Position numbers and translations under genes: made by a program. A stretch of DNA of 64,000 nucleotides, taken from contig SADC01000477.1 of NCBI GenBank assembly GCA_004194705.1, forward strand, positions 19,412 through 83,411, given 5' to 3'. Below, piece after piece: positions 10,927 to 22,312 of this stretch; position 1 is the first letter of the stretch, and each line of letters starts with the position of its first letter. Source of the stretch: Ditylenchus dipsaci. Its lineage: Eukaryota; Nematoda; Chromadorea; Rhabditida; Anguinidae. The notes under the pieces were generated by a model. The model was given only the letters and a program-made list of their open reading frames with translations. It was not told the DNA's origin and searched no databases.

Positions 10927-11155
10927 GCCATTGCCACCTGTTTTGAATTGTCCCCGCCAATTCAATTTTTTTTGCCTCATCATTCAACTTCTATACGGAT
11001 TTTTTTATCTTGGTTTCTAACAAAAACAAGGCCTATAATTTAATTCTAGGTATAGTTTTGTTAGAAACCAAGTTGAAAAATTCGTACAGAATTTCAATGA
11101 TTCAGAAAAAAATTTGAATTGGCGGAGGACAATTCAAAACAGGTGGCAATGGCCC
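10927..11155. mobile_element. MITE, GGCCATTGCCACCTG family, copy 1
   Basis: Ends ggccattgccacctgttttg and caaaacaggtggcaatggcc. Inner arms ttggtttctaacaaaa and ttttgttagaaaccaa are mirrored. A second copy lies at 35090-35325. Confidence 0.75.
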
Positions 11156-11159
11156 TTTA

Positions 11160-11765
11160 AGTAATCTTTATATGCTTAACACGATAAAAAAAGTTATTTT
11201 CTAACATTTTTCCACACAAAAAATGGATTTTTTGAAGAAAAAAATAACCAGAACTTGATTTTTTTGCCTTGGGGTACAAAGGTAAACTATTTTATATTAG
11301 GGTATTATACCGCATTTTGGTCACTTGAACTGGGCAAAAAGAGTCTCTTTATGCATTTTGATTAAGAGTCTTGCTCGGAATCATGTCTAAAGTGAGTGAG
11401 TGCGCGCATCTCTAACCCCTTCGACGGCGAAGAGGGCTTGGTTTTCTTGAGGTTGAGATGCGCACACCCACATACCTTAGACACAAATCACTCGAAAGTT
11501 ACTCTGGATGCATAAAAAATGTATGCATACCAGAGTTTATTTGTGCGGTAGGCGCCAGTTAACATAAATATGTTCAAAAAATTCCATTTTTTTGTAGTAT
11601 CCAAGCACCCTTTCAAGTTGGATTGCCTTGGGAGATCATGGAAAAAAGTCGAATTTTGGCTAAAAAAAATTTTCTTCGAAAGTCCATTTTTTGTGTGAAA
11701 AAATGTCAGAAAATTACTAACTTCACAAAAACAGCATATAAAAATTACTTAGGAGTCGTTAAAAT
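11160..11765. mobile_element. Foldback enclosing a second MITE
   Basis: Left arm agtaatctttatatgctt...cacacaaaaaatgga is mirrored by tccattttttgtgtg...aagcatataaaaattactt. It encloses a member of a hairpin family at about 11332-11560 (atgtctaaggtaagtg...gagatgcgcacacccac) that recurs at 25540-25800 in reverse and at 45383-45770. Confidence 0.65.
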
Positions 11766-11929
11766 ACTATTTTTAAATAGTTGAGACGCCCCCCTTCCCA
11801 ATCAATAAGTGCCCATTTGTCAGTTACAAAGAAAAAAAATTCACTAATTTCTTAGTAAATATTAAAAACGCAAACATTTTTTGTAGTTTTTAAGAGGTTC
11901 CCACTAGCAGTTTTTTGAAAAATAAATAA

Positions 11930-12360
11930 ACTAGACTAAAATATAAAAAACAATTTTAGTAATTGACTACAATAATAATTCTTGAAAAAAAATTCAATTA
12001 TTCATTGTACTTTTGTTGGTCTGTTATAAAATGGTTCAGGCTGTAAGCATTTTTAGTTCTTACTCGGTAATGTCTTGCTGTGTGTTTTGTATTTAGTTTT
12101 TGGTTTAAAATCAGAGCTTTTTAAGCATTAAAAAATATAGACACAAAAAGCTGGTTATTTTTGTTTTTTACTGAGTACTTTAATAGAACAAAGTTTAAAT
12201 TTGTTCAATTTTAAGTTTTAATTTTGACACAGTTCACACGCTTTTGTTTGAGCCACATTACGTTGTATTATTTAGACTAGAATTTCCAGTCTTTTTTCTT
12301 TACTATATAATCACTTTCTCAAAGATTATAAATATTTTCTAGTAGAATTTGATAAGCTAA
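11930..12360 (+). repeat. Upstream duplication unit of receptor A
   Basis: This stretch matches 17870-18310 with small indels, including the block agttcttactcggtaatgtc. The paired copies sit upstream of receptor exons A and B, so the receptor duplication included its 5' flank. The conserved block is a reasonable place to look for a promoter or 5' untranslated exon, which is inference. Confidence 0.7.
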
Positions 12361-12599
12361 AATTTTACTTCAAGGTTATTTTGAACAGATTTACAAATGA
12401 GGGTCCCCACTTCTTTTTTTTCAAAAAGATAGATAAGCACCATGTTTGTTGGCTATCTGCGAGAATTTCGATGTAGGGCGATCTACGGCAAGTTTGAGCA
12501 TATGCGAAAATTGAATATATTGAAAAGTTGAGCAAAAAGTTGAGAAAATTAGGAAAAAATTCAGTTTCTGAGCGCAACCGTGCAGATCAGTTTTTTTTA

Positions 12600-12828
12600 T
12601 TTTGATCTGCGCGCACAGGGTACTGAACTCGAGACATTCAAAGAGAAAGTAAACAACACAATTACTCAGCCACTAAAACCTTTTCTAATTAGAGCCCACG
12701 GCGTGTCAAGCACGTCGAAAGGCGAAATCGACATTTTTCTTGTCGAGACAAAACATTGGCAAAGTCAAATCGCCAACTTCAAACGGCTTTTTCTCTCAAA
12801 TTTCGTGATCAAAAAATATTCTGGCTGA
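12600..12828 (+). CDS. Open fragment of unknown origin
   Basis: A reading frame reads GTELETFKEKVNNTITQPLK and continues to KKYSG before a TGA. Composition looks coding, with charged and hydrophobic residues alternating and no low complexity. I recognise no domain. It may be an exon scrap from a transposon, given its position inside the direct-repeat-flanked insert. Confidence 0.25.
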
Positions 12829-12959
12829 CTAGATTATAGCATTTTTCTTCAGCTTTTTGACGGTGTTTTTCGTTTTTCGATTCGATGTCGATTTCTAAAT
12901 TAACCTAGTGGTTTTATGAAAATTGACATGTTTTGGTTAGCTAATGGACCTCATATCTC

Positions 12960-13115
12960 CGCTTTTATAGTGTTATTTGGAAAAATAAATTGAAAAGTCG
13001 GAATCCTTGCAACTTTTTGGACCGGATTGATAAAAAAATGACGAAAGACTAAAGAAAAAGTTTGAATTTGGAGTAAAAAAGTGTCGTGCCCTAAGCGGGA
13101 ACGAACTTTTTAAAG
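12960..13115. repeat. Half of a Tigger-MITE core
   Basis: Carries the recurring core words ggaatccttgcaac, agtgtcgtgccctaagcggg and aacgaactttttaaag found in the 6168-6595 palindrome. No matching second half or TA-flanked end. Confidence 0.45.
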
Positions 13116-13169
13116 TGTTATTTCAAAAAAACAGCAAAAAGAATAAGGTCAAATTTAAAATACTGCATG

Positions 13170-13523
13170 CAGTGTTTGGACCTCGTACTTGGCTCGTACT
13201 TGCTCTTAGTTGATACTTTGTACTTTTCGTCCTAGAAATTCTTCTTTTTTCTGAAAAGTTTTAAACTAAATGGCTTCAGAACAACCACAGCTACATTTTT
13301 ACAAAAAATATACCTATGTCGAGCACTCGTACCTGAGCTCGTACTTGCACATAAAATGTGAATATATAACGCTTTATAATCTCGACACAGCTATATTTTT
13401 TGTAAAAATGTAGCTGTGGTTGTTCTGAAGCCATCTAGTTCAAAACTTTGCAGAAAAAAAAGAATTTCTAGGACGAAAAATACAAAGTATCAAGTACGAG
13501 CCAAGTACGAGGTCCAAACACTG
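13170..13523. mobile_element. hAT-type palindromic MITE (CAGTGTTTGG ends)
   Basis: Ends cagtgtttggacctcgtact and the exact mirror. Inner arms acagctacatttttacaaaa are mirrored by tttttgtaaaaatgtagctg. Flanking octamers ACTGCATG and GCTGCATG agree at 7 of 8 positions, fitting a hAT-type duplication. Confidence 0.75.
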
Positions 13524-13564
13524 GCTGCATGACAGAACGCCGTGTGCCCTAGTACAGAGTCAGG

Positions 13565-13830
13565 GTTTTTTTGCCTTGGCCCCCTGCTGTTTTTTTAGGA
13601 CTTTTTTAGGCTTTAGGCTTAAGGAATGGTTAGGCCAGCGTAGCTTAGGATGGACTTATGTGGTCTTATATGCTTAAGTCTATCCTAATATACGCTGGCC
13701 TAGTATAATATATGCTGGCTAAAATTTTACTTCAAGGTTATTTTGAACATATGAAGAACTAATAAACGCCGGAATTTTTAAAAGTTTCGAAAAACCAACA
13801 GGGGGACCGGGGCAAAAAACCCCCAATTAT
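13565..13830. mobile_element. MITE of the TTGCCTTGGTCCCC family, with a GGCCAGCG insert
   Basis: Left arm ttttttgccttggccccctg is mirrored by cagggggaccggggcaaaaa. Inside is a shorter palindrome built on aggccagcgtagcttagga and TTAGGCTT words. Similar nested pairs lie at 53095-53470; single TTGCCTTGG palindromes lie at 18527-18767 and 39110-39467. Confidence 0.65.
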
Positions 13831-14031
13831 CCACTAGGTTCCTTATTTTCTCAAAATCTCTTATTTTGACAATTATTTTCAAATTTTTGGATGCGCTAGA
13901 TCTTGTGTAGCTCATCCCACAGCAAAAATTTTTGCAGATAGATTACAAACATGGTGTTTTTCCATCTTTTAGCAAAAATATAATTTTTTGAGAAATCGCA
14001 ACCCTTCTTTGTAAGAACTAACTTTTAGATA

Positions 14032-16528
14032 ATGATCTATTCCTCAGTGACAACTGAGTCTATAAGTTTCATTCCAAGCTACATTTACACAGTGGAAGGC
14101 TTAGTAGTGGCTGTATTTTGCACAGCACTAGCACTGTCTATATTCTCAGATGCTAAACTAAGAGGGCAAAAAGAGTATGTGATTATAGCTGGATCTGCAG
14201 CTTTTGATGCTTTGTTTGGACTAGGCTACACTGGCGCTGGCATTTGGAGATTATTCATCTACTATTCAGAGACCTGTGAGTTTTATTTCAACAAACAATG
14301 TTTCCGGTCTCTAAATAAAGTGCAGTTAAACTTTTCTATGATGTAACACACTTCCATTAAAAGAATTTTTTATTTCTGATTTTAGTGTGGGCAGAATTAT
14401 GCCCCGTTAAGCGAAAATCACAAAATCGTCCAGAGTCAGGATGGTGCGCGCCCAATTTACCGAATTATCCTAAAATGGCCTCAGAAGTTCAAAAAAACAT
14501 TATTTTTAAGTTCTGGTCAATAAAAAATTGAGTTTTGAGCATTTTGAAATTTCGACTTTCTACCTATTTTACCATGTTTTGGTCACTGCAGATAGGCCCC
14601 TTCGGGGTCGCAGGGGTTTGGTAGGGACAAATTAGCGGATATGATAGAGTAACGTAATAATTGATCAATGGAGTTTAACTGTGACCAAAATAAATTTAGA
14701 TATTCCTTTGTACACTCCCTGGCAATGTTTCAACACATTCCACATTTACATTTTCACCCTAATTATTCCGATTTCTGGGTTTATGACATTGGCCACCACA
14801 GTTGACCGTCTTTATTCTGTCACTTTTCCACTTAAATATGTCAAGTTGAGAACTGGTTATTCATATAAATTACTGCTGGCTGTGCTTGCACCAGCTGTTC
14901 CAATCTTCATATTTACGGTAAAATTGTATTGTTTATATATAAAATCTTCTTGAAATGTTAGATTTCAGGCAATGGACAACTACATTAACTTTAGTGAAGC
15001 TCACACTGTAATTTTAGCACCACTTGCATATATAAACCTCCCCCCTTCCCAAAATCAATTTTTTAAAAAGTGTTTCCAAAGACCTTTTATTGACTTGAAG
15101 TCACCTCAAGAGATCAAGAAGCGTTATTTTTTAGCTCTGATCAAGGCAATACTTTTGGCACCTGGCCTGGGTTGACAAATTTTCTGCTCTGCCCGTACTT
15201 CGCATAGACAATAAATTTTGGCCACTGATCGGTTTTAAACCCCCCCCCTCCTTCCCAATAATTCTTAGGCTTAGCAATCAGGCTTAGTTCTCAGGCTTAG
15301 GCTTTGGGCATTAGGCTCAGAGACAACCCGTGCTAATTTCAGCTTTTTTCAAAAAGAAATCACACTTTTAGGTACCCTTAAAATGCTATTAGGGGGGGGG
15401 GGGGTGGTAAACCGATTTTTTTGAAAGTCGTGGTTTAAAAACGAGTAGCGTCGAAAATTGGATAGTAAAAAATTTGTAAAAAAATATTAGTCTTAAAAGT
15501 TTTAATACTCTACAAAAATTTCCAGGCTTTTCCGGGCTGGCCGTCACTTTTTTGTTTGGCCAGTAGAGGCTTTGAGACGGCTTTGAGGCTTAGGAACTTG
15601 AGGCTTTGAGACTTGCACACGCCTATGTTTTTACCGTGAACTTTTTGTTTATGTGCCGGATCAGTGATTTTTTCAAGATCCAGAATACCAGGCCCTTTAA
15701 TTATTATGTATCACAGTGTACTTTGTATCATTTTTCGACCTGTAACTTTTTGGCTTATTTTTTGTAGAATATTTCGAAAATTAGATTCCAGGCCAACTCG
15801 TGCACATGCTTTTGGCTAACCAAAAATGTCATAGACTGCTCAAACATTTTCTGTTTCAGACATTGAAAGTGTGCCGGACTCATTTGTCAATGAGGCCAAG
15901 ACTGTCGGATGTATACCGTGGAATTCGAGTTGCCTGCACATTAATTAGTATTTTGCTTTACATTCCTATTTATTATCAAATATACATGGTATTTATTGAA
16001 CAAAAATAGATTGACAGAAATAATATTTTAGCTGATCCAAAAGCAGAAATTGACATGTGTTGACAATAGACTTAGCAGCAAGCAACAGAAAAAGACAACT
16101 AGAATGACCTACACAATTGCACTCATAACTCTAAGCCAACTGATTTGTTTAACACTGCCAGACCTTATTTTGGCCTTTGATCTGCATGAGAGCAGAGTGT
16201 TCTACATTATGGTTTGCCAATTTCTTGTTGAACAAAATAAACTTTGAAATTTTAGAATCTTAACAAAGGTTTGTGACCCCTATTTTACCTTATCTTATTT
16301 TTAATCACATACTTTAGGCATACTAAACATTGTTATATTTTGTTCACACAAAAAGAACTGCGAGCTAAAATTATGAACAAATTTACGAAAAGTGAAATAA
16401 TTCAAGGATCACTATCAAAATCTTTGTCAGTAAGAAGACTTACACAAATAGAGCCAGCAGGAATCCAAGAATTCATGTCTTCAAAGAAAAGATTTTCCTA
16501 TACACCATCTAGCAATCAACACTTTTAA
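14032..16528 (+). pseudogene. Receptor A: nematode-type seven-helix GPCR, one frame break
   Basis: A G-protein-coupled receptor of the rhodopsin-like chemoreceptor type, expected in the plasma membrane. Exons that fit in phase: 14032-14275, 14700-14917, 14969-15007, 15860-15988, 16032-16211, a 13-base micro-exon 16256-16268, and 16318-16528. Exon 1 holds helix 1 (VEGLVVAVFCTALALSIF) and helix 2 after KLRGQKEYVIIAG. Exon 2 holds helix 3 ending in TTVDRLYSVTFPLKYVK, the DRY-like motif of this class. Helix 5 is RVACTLISILLYIPIYY, helix 6 follows KKTTRMTYTIALITLS, and helix 7 is ILNIVIF before TQKELR. The last exon lacks one T in a homopolymer (atattttg, against atatttttg in copy B), which shifts the frame after helix 7 begins. 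Otherwise intact. Ligand unknown. Confidence 0.75.
15170..15859. other. Repeat-filled intron of receptor A
   Basis: Holds scattered TTAGGCTTAG words (15265-15320 and 15560-15620), a poly-C/poly-G pair at 15241 and 15391, and AT-rich filler. No exon is seen; copies A and B stop matching directly after the donor at 15008. Confidence 0.45.
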
Positions 16529-16549
16529 ATTTGTTGTTTAATTTGAAAA

Positions 16550-16664
16550 CAGGGGGAGGAGTAAACTGGGCCCATTCAAACTGGGCCAAAACTGGGCCAT
16601 TTTTAGGACTAAAAATGGGCCCAGTTTTGGCCCAGTTTGAATGGGCCCAGTTTGCTCCTCCCTG
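16550..16664. mobile_element. Tandem-armed 115-bp palindrome
   Basis: Ends cagggggaggagtaaactgg and the mirror. Each arm holds two to three actgggcc units. It lies 21 bases after the stop codon of receptor A and is absent after receptor B. Confidence 0.7.
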
Positions 16665-16791
16665 AAATCAGAGTCTTGTTAAATTGTCATTTTTCGATAA
16701 TTAACTATGACTGAATAAATACCGTATTTATTCTATCCTACATGGATCATAAACAGAGCAATCAAGTTTGAACCCGAGTCAAAGACCAAAG

Positions 16792-17043
16792 CGAAAAGCG
16801 ACCCTACTATAGAATAATCCCCCCCCCCCCAAAATCCGACCTTTTAAAACTTAAGTAAAAAGTACCCAAATTTATGTCCCAGACCCCGGAAAATGTGCGC
16901 AAACTCTTCATTAGTCACAACTTCCGTACGCTGGCCTACCCCAAGCCTAAGGGCTAAGCCTAAACTTGTTGTTTGCAAGGGTAGTTACAGCATTTTTAAA
17001 AGATCGGATTTTGGGGGGGGGTATTCTATAGTAGCGCCCGAAA
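16792..17043. mobile_element. Palindromic MITE (CTACTATAGAATA ends)
   Basis: Left arm ctactatagaataatccccc is mirrored by a ggggtattctatagtag right arm, with inner aaaatccgacctttt and aagatcggatttt. A CCGTATTTATTC end at 16722 may be part of the same or an older element. Confidence 0.55.
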
Positions 17044-17254
17044 AGCTTCTGGACAGCTTCCATTGTTGACGAGCGAAGAACTAGAAATATAGACGTGGTT
17101 AACACTCTAAAGACGGCTGATTTTGAGGTGTTTCGATCTCACTTACTTTTAAGTCTTTTTCATGCGGTTTTCTTTATTTAGTGACCTATGAGTTGCGTCA
17201 CACGATGGCTAAAAAAATCATACTTTAAGTGCAAAAATTAAAATAAAACCATGA

Positions 17255-17440
17255 TAAAAAAAAGAAAAAAAAACGTATCATGGTTTTTGGGTTGGCCAGA
17301 CTTGCGGACAACATTTTGCCGACGCAACATTTGCGGACGAAAATTTGCGGTCAAAGATTTGCGGACGAGACTTATCATGGTAAAAGTGAGGGTGAGGGTA
17401 AAAAATTTACCCTCACCCTCACTTTTACCCTCACCCATAG
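17255..17440. repeat. Tandem repeat atttgcggacgaa and a gtgagggt hairpin
   Basis: Four degenerate units near atttgcggacgaa run from 17297 to 17372, like an isolated palindrome arm. A short hairpin gtgagggtgagggtaaa and mirror follows at 17385-17435. Confidence 0.5.
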
Positions 17441-17523
17441 GCGTACCCTAGGGGAAATCTAGTTGGGCTATATTTGCAGTCACGAAATGACTTGGATCGC
17501 TGAGAACCTACTAGCTTGTAGTA

Positions 17524-17593
17524 CAGTCGAACCTCCCAATAACGACCACCCTAGGGACCGGCCTCAGGTGATCGTTATTGGGAGGTTCGACTG
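17524..17593. mobile_element. 70-bp minimal Tigger-type MITE
   Basis: Ends CAGTCGAACCTCCCAATAAC and mirror, flanked by TA. Between the arms is little more than the block ctagggaccggcctcagg. This is the smallest element in the window and shows which parts are retained: about 26 bp of end plus one GGGACCGG block. Confidence 0.85.
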
Positions 17594-17869
17594 TATAGCA
17601 TCTTTTTTTATTGGGTTATTTAATTCCACTTTCATTGGATTATTTAATAACGGACTATTGTTTTTCGTCGATTTAGTAAATACCGTATTTTCTCTATTCT
17701 GTTGCTTTACATTTTCCTTTGCCTTACAAGCTTTCACGTCAAATTCAAAGCTCAAGTGTAGGACCTTAGAACTTTTGAAGGTGCTGTAAAATCGAGACTC
17801 TATTGGAAAAATCCCAAACAATTTTTGTAGTTTTTTGGTATTCCAGCAGGCAGCTGGTTTTTTAAAACA

Positions 17870-18310
17870 AATGCACTAAAGTATAAAAAATTAAAGTAAT
17901 TGACTACAATAATAATTCTTAGGAAAAATTAATAGTTTTTTGTACTTTTGTTGTTCTGATATAAAATGGCCTAGACTGTGAGCATTTTCAGTTCTTACTC
18001 GGTAATGTCTTGCTGTGTGTTTTGTATTTAGTTTTTGGTTTAAAATCAGAGCTTTTTAAATGGAATGGATAGATATAAAATGCTCTTTATTCCGCCTATT
18101 TTTGTCTCTTAAGAAGTACTTTAATATAAAAAAGTTTAAATTTGTTCAGTTGTATCATTACTTCAATTTCATAGTTTGGCAGTTCACACGCTTTGTTGAG
18201 CCACATTACGTTGTATTGTTTAGGCTAGAATTTCCAGTCTTTTTTCTTTACTATATAATCACTTTTCATGAAAACTATCCATATCATTTTTTTAAAAAAT
18301 TCTAAAAGTT
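17870..18310 (+). repeat. Upstream duplication unit of receptor B
   Basis: Second copy of the 11930-12360 sequence. Between it and receptor B exon 1 lies a MITE, so the distance to the start codon differs from copy A. Confidence 0.7.
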
Positions 18311-18526
18311 ACTTTTACCTGCTTCTTCTACATTTTTTATTATCAAACATGGTGCTCGATAACAGTTCTGAAAACTTCTGAAAAATAAGGCATCTTAAAG
18401 GACCACCCCTCTTCCTTGACATTTTTTCACCATTGTGATAGTATTACTCTTTCAGCACTTATTAAAGCACTTACTTGTTAGTACAAGGGCGCATTTTATA
18501 ATTTATCATGGCTAAATTGACCTATA

Positions 18527-18767
18527 CCCCACCACTCAATTAACCTTGACCCCCACCAGAAAATCAGCTTGGGGGACCAAGGCAAAAAAATTTTTATTTG
18601 AAATTTTTTATTTTCAAATCTCAAAAACAGGTCTTAAAAACAATGTATTTGCACGTTTTGATTATTTTTATTCAAAAAAATTATTGTTATTGAAACATGG
18701 GAAATATTTTGCCTTGGTCCCCAAGCTGATTTGCTAGTTGGGGTCTAGGTTAATTGAGTGATGGGGG
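18527..18767. mobile_element. MITE between the conserved flank and receptor B start
   Basis: Left arm ccccaccactcaattaacct...cagcttgggg mirrors ccccaagctgatttgctagt...attgagtgatgggg. It carries the ttttgccttggtcccc word. It ends about 25 bases before the receptor B start codon, so it would lie in the promoter or leader. Confidence 0.7.
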
Positions 18768-20689
18768 ACCAATATTTAGAAATATTTAGAGAATGAACAA
18801 TTCTTCCGTAACAACTTCGTCGATGTCTTGGTTTTTCAGCTACATTTACACAGTGGAAGGCTTAGTAGTGGCTGTATTTTGCACAGCACTAGCACTGTCT
18901 ATATTCTCAGATGCTAAACTAAGAGGGCAAAAAGAGTATGTGATTATAGCTGGATCTGCAGCTTTTGATGCTTTGTTTGGACTAGGCTACACTGGCGCTG
19001 GCATTTGGAGATTATTCATCTACTACTCAGAGACCTGTGAGTTTTATTTCAACAAACAATGTTTTTAGTGTCTGACTAAAGTACGGTTAAACCTTGCCCT
19101 TGCTACACAGTAGATTTGCAGAACTTTTTTTTGTGGAACGAAAATTCTCAATGTAAAATTCATCGACCAAAATTGAAGTTCTTCAGAAATAGTCAGGGAA
19201 GGCAATGAACCGTACGAAAATTTTGGCCAAAAGATTACGGTAACAAAATCATTAGCAAATCTCGGCACGCGCTAAACTTCAAGCACCTGTTTCTAGCAGT
19301 TATTAATATTACTCAGCCCGGTGCCGCGGATTATTAGGTAGCTCAGACATCGGCTCCGGACTAGGAATAAAAAAATTAGTCATTTAACTTTTTAGCATAG
19401 TGGCACCGGCTTGGTGCCGAAACAATATACAAGAGATTTTACGTTAAAATTGTTTCGGCACCAGGCCGGTGCCGCTATTTTAAAAAAGTTAAATGACTAA
19501 TTTTGTTACAGTCAAATTCCGATATAACGTACCCCCTGGGGGCCGGGTAAAGGGGTACGTTATATCGAGGGCAGAAACCAAATAGATGACAGGTGTACGT
19601 TATATCAAGGGTACGTCTTCCTTGGTCCCTCCTGTTGTTTGATTGAGTGCTGGGGGTATACCAAATTTGAGTGCTGTGGACATACCGAACTTGATTGCAG
19701 GGAATATACCCATCGGTTAGATATAGGGTAAGTTTTAACGGGGGTCGGTTAAATTAAAACTAAACTTCCAAAAGCACACTCAATTGCTTTATATTTTCCC
19801 AAATAATGCACAATAATAAATATTTAATCTCCTGTGCTACAGTAAAAACTGGATACAACACCGCCCCGATATAACACGACTAAAAAACGGACCTATTTGG
19901 TCAGCTTTGACTAAAATGTGTTCAAATGAACCCTCGATACTGTAAGGTAGGGGCAAGGGTGGTTTGGACAAAACCCCTTGTTAACCAAAAGTCATATAAA
20001 GATGACTTAATTCAAACAAATAACCGAAACAACTAATTTGAATTCGCGCCAAATATTGGCACGACATTACCCCACAACCGCTTTAACGCTTACAAGTACT
20101 TTATCTCTCCGCTACTAGTCTAGTACGGCTGTACCGAAAAAGTTAAAGAAATATTTGGTAAAAGGCACATTTGGCAAAAAAACTTTTTGGTAAAAAAAAT
20201 TTGGTAAAGACACATTTGGTAAAGGCACATTTGGTAAAATTTTTTTTGGTAAAGGCATATTTGGTAAAATTTTTTTGGTAAAGGCATATTTGGTAAAATT
20301 TTTTTTGGTAAAGGCATATTTGGTAAAATTTTTTTGGTAAAGGCATATTTGGTAAAATTTTTTTTGGTAAAGGCATATTTGGTAAAATTTTTTTGGTAAA
20401 GGCATATTTGGTAAAATTTTTTTGGTAAAGGCACATTTGGTAAAGGCACATTTGGTAAAATTTCTTTTGGTAAAGGCACATGTGGTGAGAAAACTTTTCC
20501 GTGGATATTTTCGGGTGGTATATCTTTTTGGTCATAAAGTTCTTGTTTTTGGCCATAGATCTTATTTCGACGCGGAATTGGCTGTTATGGTCACAGAGAC
20601 ACCGTTTTCGGAGGGCGTAGACGTTTCCCCAATCATCTAAAAGCACTTTATGCTCTCCGAACCCCGTCAAGCACCTAGTGACCAGGACA

Positions 20690-20890
20690 TGAATCGAGGT
20701 CCTCTACTCAGGACAATTGCACCCAGAGGGGTTTGAACCAGCGACCTTGGTGATGAGTGCATGGACTTCTACACCACTCAAATACTCAAAATCATGATAA
20801 AAAATAAGGTATGCGTCCAGGTGGATTCGAACCAGCAAGCTCTACATCACCACTTATAATCGCTCAGAACTCCATCCAGAGGGACGAACC
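20690..20890 (-). repeat. tRNA-derived fragments in the foldback
   Basis: Read on the minus strand, the segment gives ggtgatgtagagcttgctgg followed by ttcgaatccacctgg, a good B box, and a second weaker unit near 20730-20750 (gtttgaaccagcgacc on the + strand). Plus-strand relatives are at 21990-22020, 22335-22375 and 41075-41110. These look like the 3' half of a tRNA-like promoter, not functional tRNA genes. Confidence 0.5.
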
Positions 20891-20894
20891 AAAC

Positions 20895-21215
20895 CAAGTG
20901 GTCGTCCACTTGGATCGAAAATGCTTTTCACGTTTCCGGGTTCTAAAACATTTTTTCTGCACTGATTCGAGTATGCTGAAGATGGTTTGACAGTGGTAAA
21001 ATCACGTTTTACCAAGAAATTTTTAAGTTATTGCTAATTGTTGATTTATCAAAATCAATCGTTAGCAATAACTCAAAAATTTCTCGGTAAAACGTAATTT
21101 TACCACTGTCAAACCATCTTCAGGATGCTCGAATTAGTGCAGAAAAGTGGTTTTGGAACCCGAAAACGTGAAAAAAAATTTTTGATCCAAGTGGACGACC
21201 ACTTGGTTTGGTCAC
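20895..21215. mobile_element. CAAGTGGTCG palindromic MITE, copy 1
   Basis: Ends ccaagtggtcgtccacttgg, itself palindromic, and mirror. Inner arms gaagatggtttgacagtggt and aaaatcacgttttacc meet at a ttgataaatcaa-type centre. Other copies are at 21655-21965 and 40720-41030. Confidence 0.8.
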
Positions 21216-21654
21216 ACTGCATGATGGGGTTGTTAGTAATTCTAAGAGTTGATTTAGGTCGCTGGTTCGAATCCGGCTCTAGGTGAATTCATCCTCAACC
21301 GATTCATCCTCGGTGAATTCATCCTCGGTGAATTCATCCTCTAACGAATTCATCCTCGGTGAATTCATCCTCCTTCTTGTCTTGAGCAGAATATGTTTAA
21401 AGACCTAATCCTTATATAGTAAGAGAGCACCCTCATTGATATCGGGGTACCCTTAGAAAGCACCCTCATTGATATCGGGACGAAACCAGGGCCCAAGAAT
21501 TGTTCCACCCTAACCCTAATTCCTGGGTAGGTAACTGCTGGTCAGGTGCGTGTTCACCTGGATGGCTTAAAAATGGAAGTAAAAAAAAGTTTACACATAG
21601 TGGGACTCAAACCAGTAGCCTCGGTGACGGCAACCCCTCCCAATTTAGACCAGG

Positions 21655-21965
21655 ATGTCAACCACTTGGATCAAAAAATTTTTTACGTTTTCGGGTTCCA
21701 AAACATGTTTTCTACACTAATTTGAGCATGCTGAAGATGGTTTGACAGTGGTAAAATCACGTTTATCTAGAAATTTTTGAGTTATTGCTAACGATTGATT
21801 TTGATAAATCAATCGTTAGCGATAACTCAAATATTTCTCGATAAAACGTGATTTTACCACTGTCAAACCATCTTCAGCATTCTCGAATTATTCCAGAAAA
21901 ATTTTTTTTTCGGAACCTGAAAACGTGAAAAAAAATTTTGATCCAAGTGGTCGACCACTTATTTG
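21655..21965. mobile_element. CAAGTGGTCG palindromic MITE, copy 2
   Basis: Same organisation as copy 1, with the left end eroded (ccacttggatcaaaaaattt) and the right end gatccaagtggtcgaccact intact. Confidence 0.7.
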
Positions 21966-22145
21966 GTGCATGGATTCTCAGGGGTGATGTAGAGGTTGGT
22001 GGTTCGAATCCACCTGGCTGCATACCTTATTTTTTACCCCATTTTTAATGGGTTTCTAATTTCACAAAATTTTAATTATTCAAAATTAGTGAAAAAAATG
22101 TTTGAAATTTGATCCAAGTGGTCGACCACTTGGTTGGGTGCATGG

Positions 22146-22312
22146 CAGTGTTTTCAAAAATCACAGTCACATCTCACACTCACACCACAAAAATCTAAAA
22201 TCGCACTCACATCAAGTGTGAGTGTGATTTTAGTGTGACTGTGAGTGTGAAGTGAGGTGTGACCCTCACTGTGGGGTGAGTGGGAGTGTGACTGTGATTT
22301 TTGAAAACACTG
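22146..22312. mobile_element. hAT-type MITE with exact 8-bp duplication and cactcaca arms
   Basis: Ends CAGTGTTTTCAAAAATCACA and mirror. GTGCATGG abuts both ends (22138-22145, 22313-22320). Both arms are built of tcacactcaca-type short repeats in opposite orientation. Confidence 0.85.

Larger units (their letters stand above)
12354..13752 (+). repeat. Direct repeat flanking a 1.36-kb insert
   Basis: The sequence gctaaaattttacttcaagg and the bases after it (to ttgaaca) occur at about 12356 and again at about 13719 in the same orientation. The insert between them holds the fragments listed below. A tandem duplication or an insertion with a long target repeat would both explain it. Confidence 0.5.

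Noticed and set aside
14918..14968. Frame shift in receptor A between helices 4 and 5
   Set aside because: The stretch is a 51-base intron with GTAAA donor and TTTCAG acceptor; copy B has a 48-base version at the same place.
20115..20670. Overlapping minus-strand open frames of KKFYQICLYQ repeats, and the mirror at 23140-23583
   Set aside because: They are translations of the ggtaaaggcacattt arms in several frames; none has coding character.
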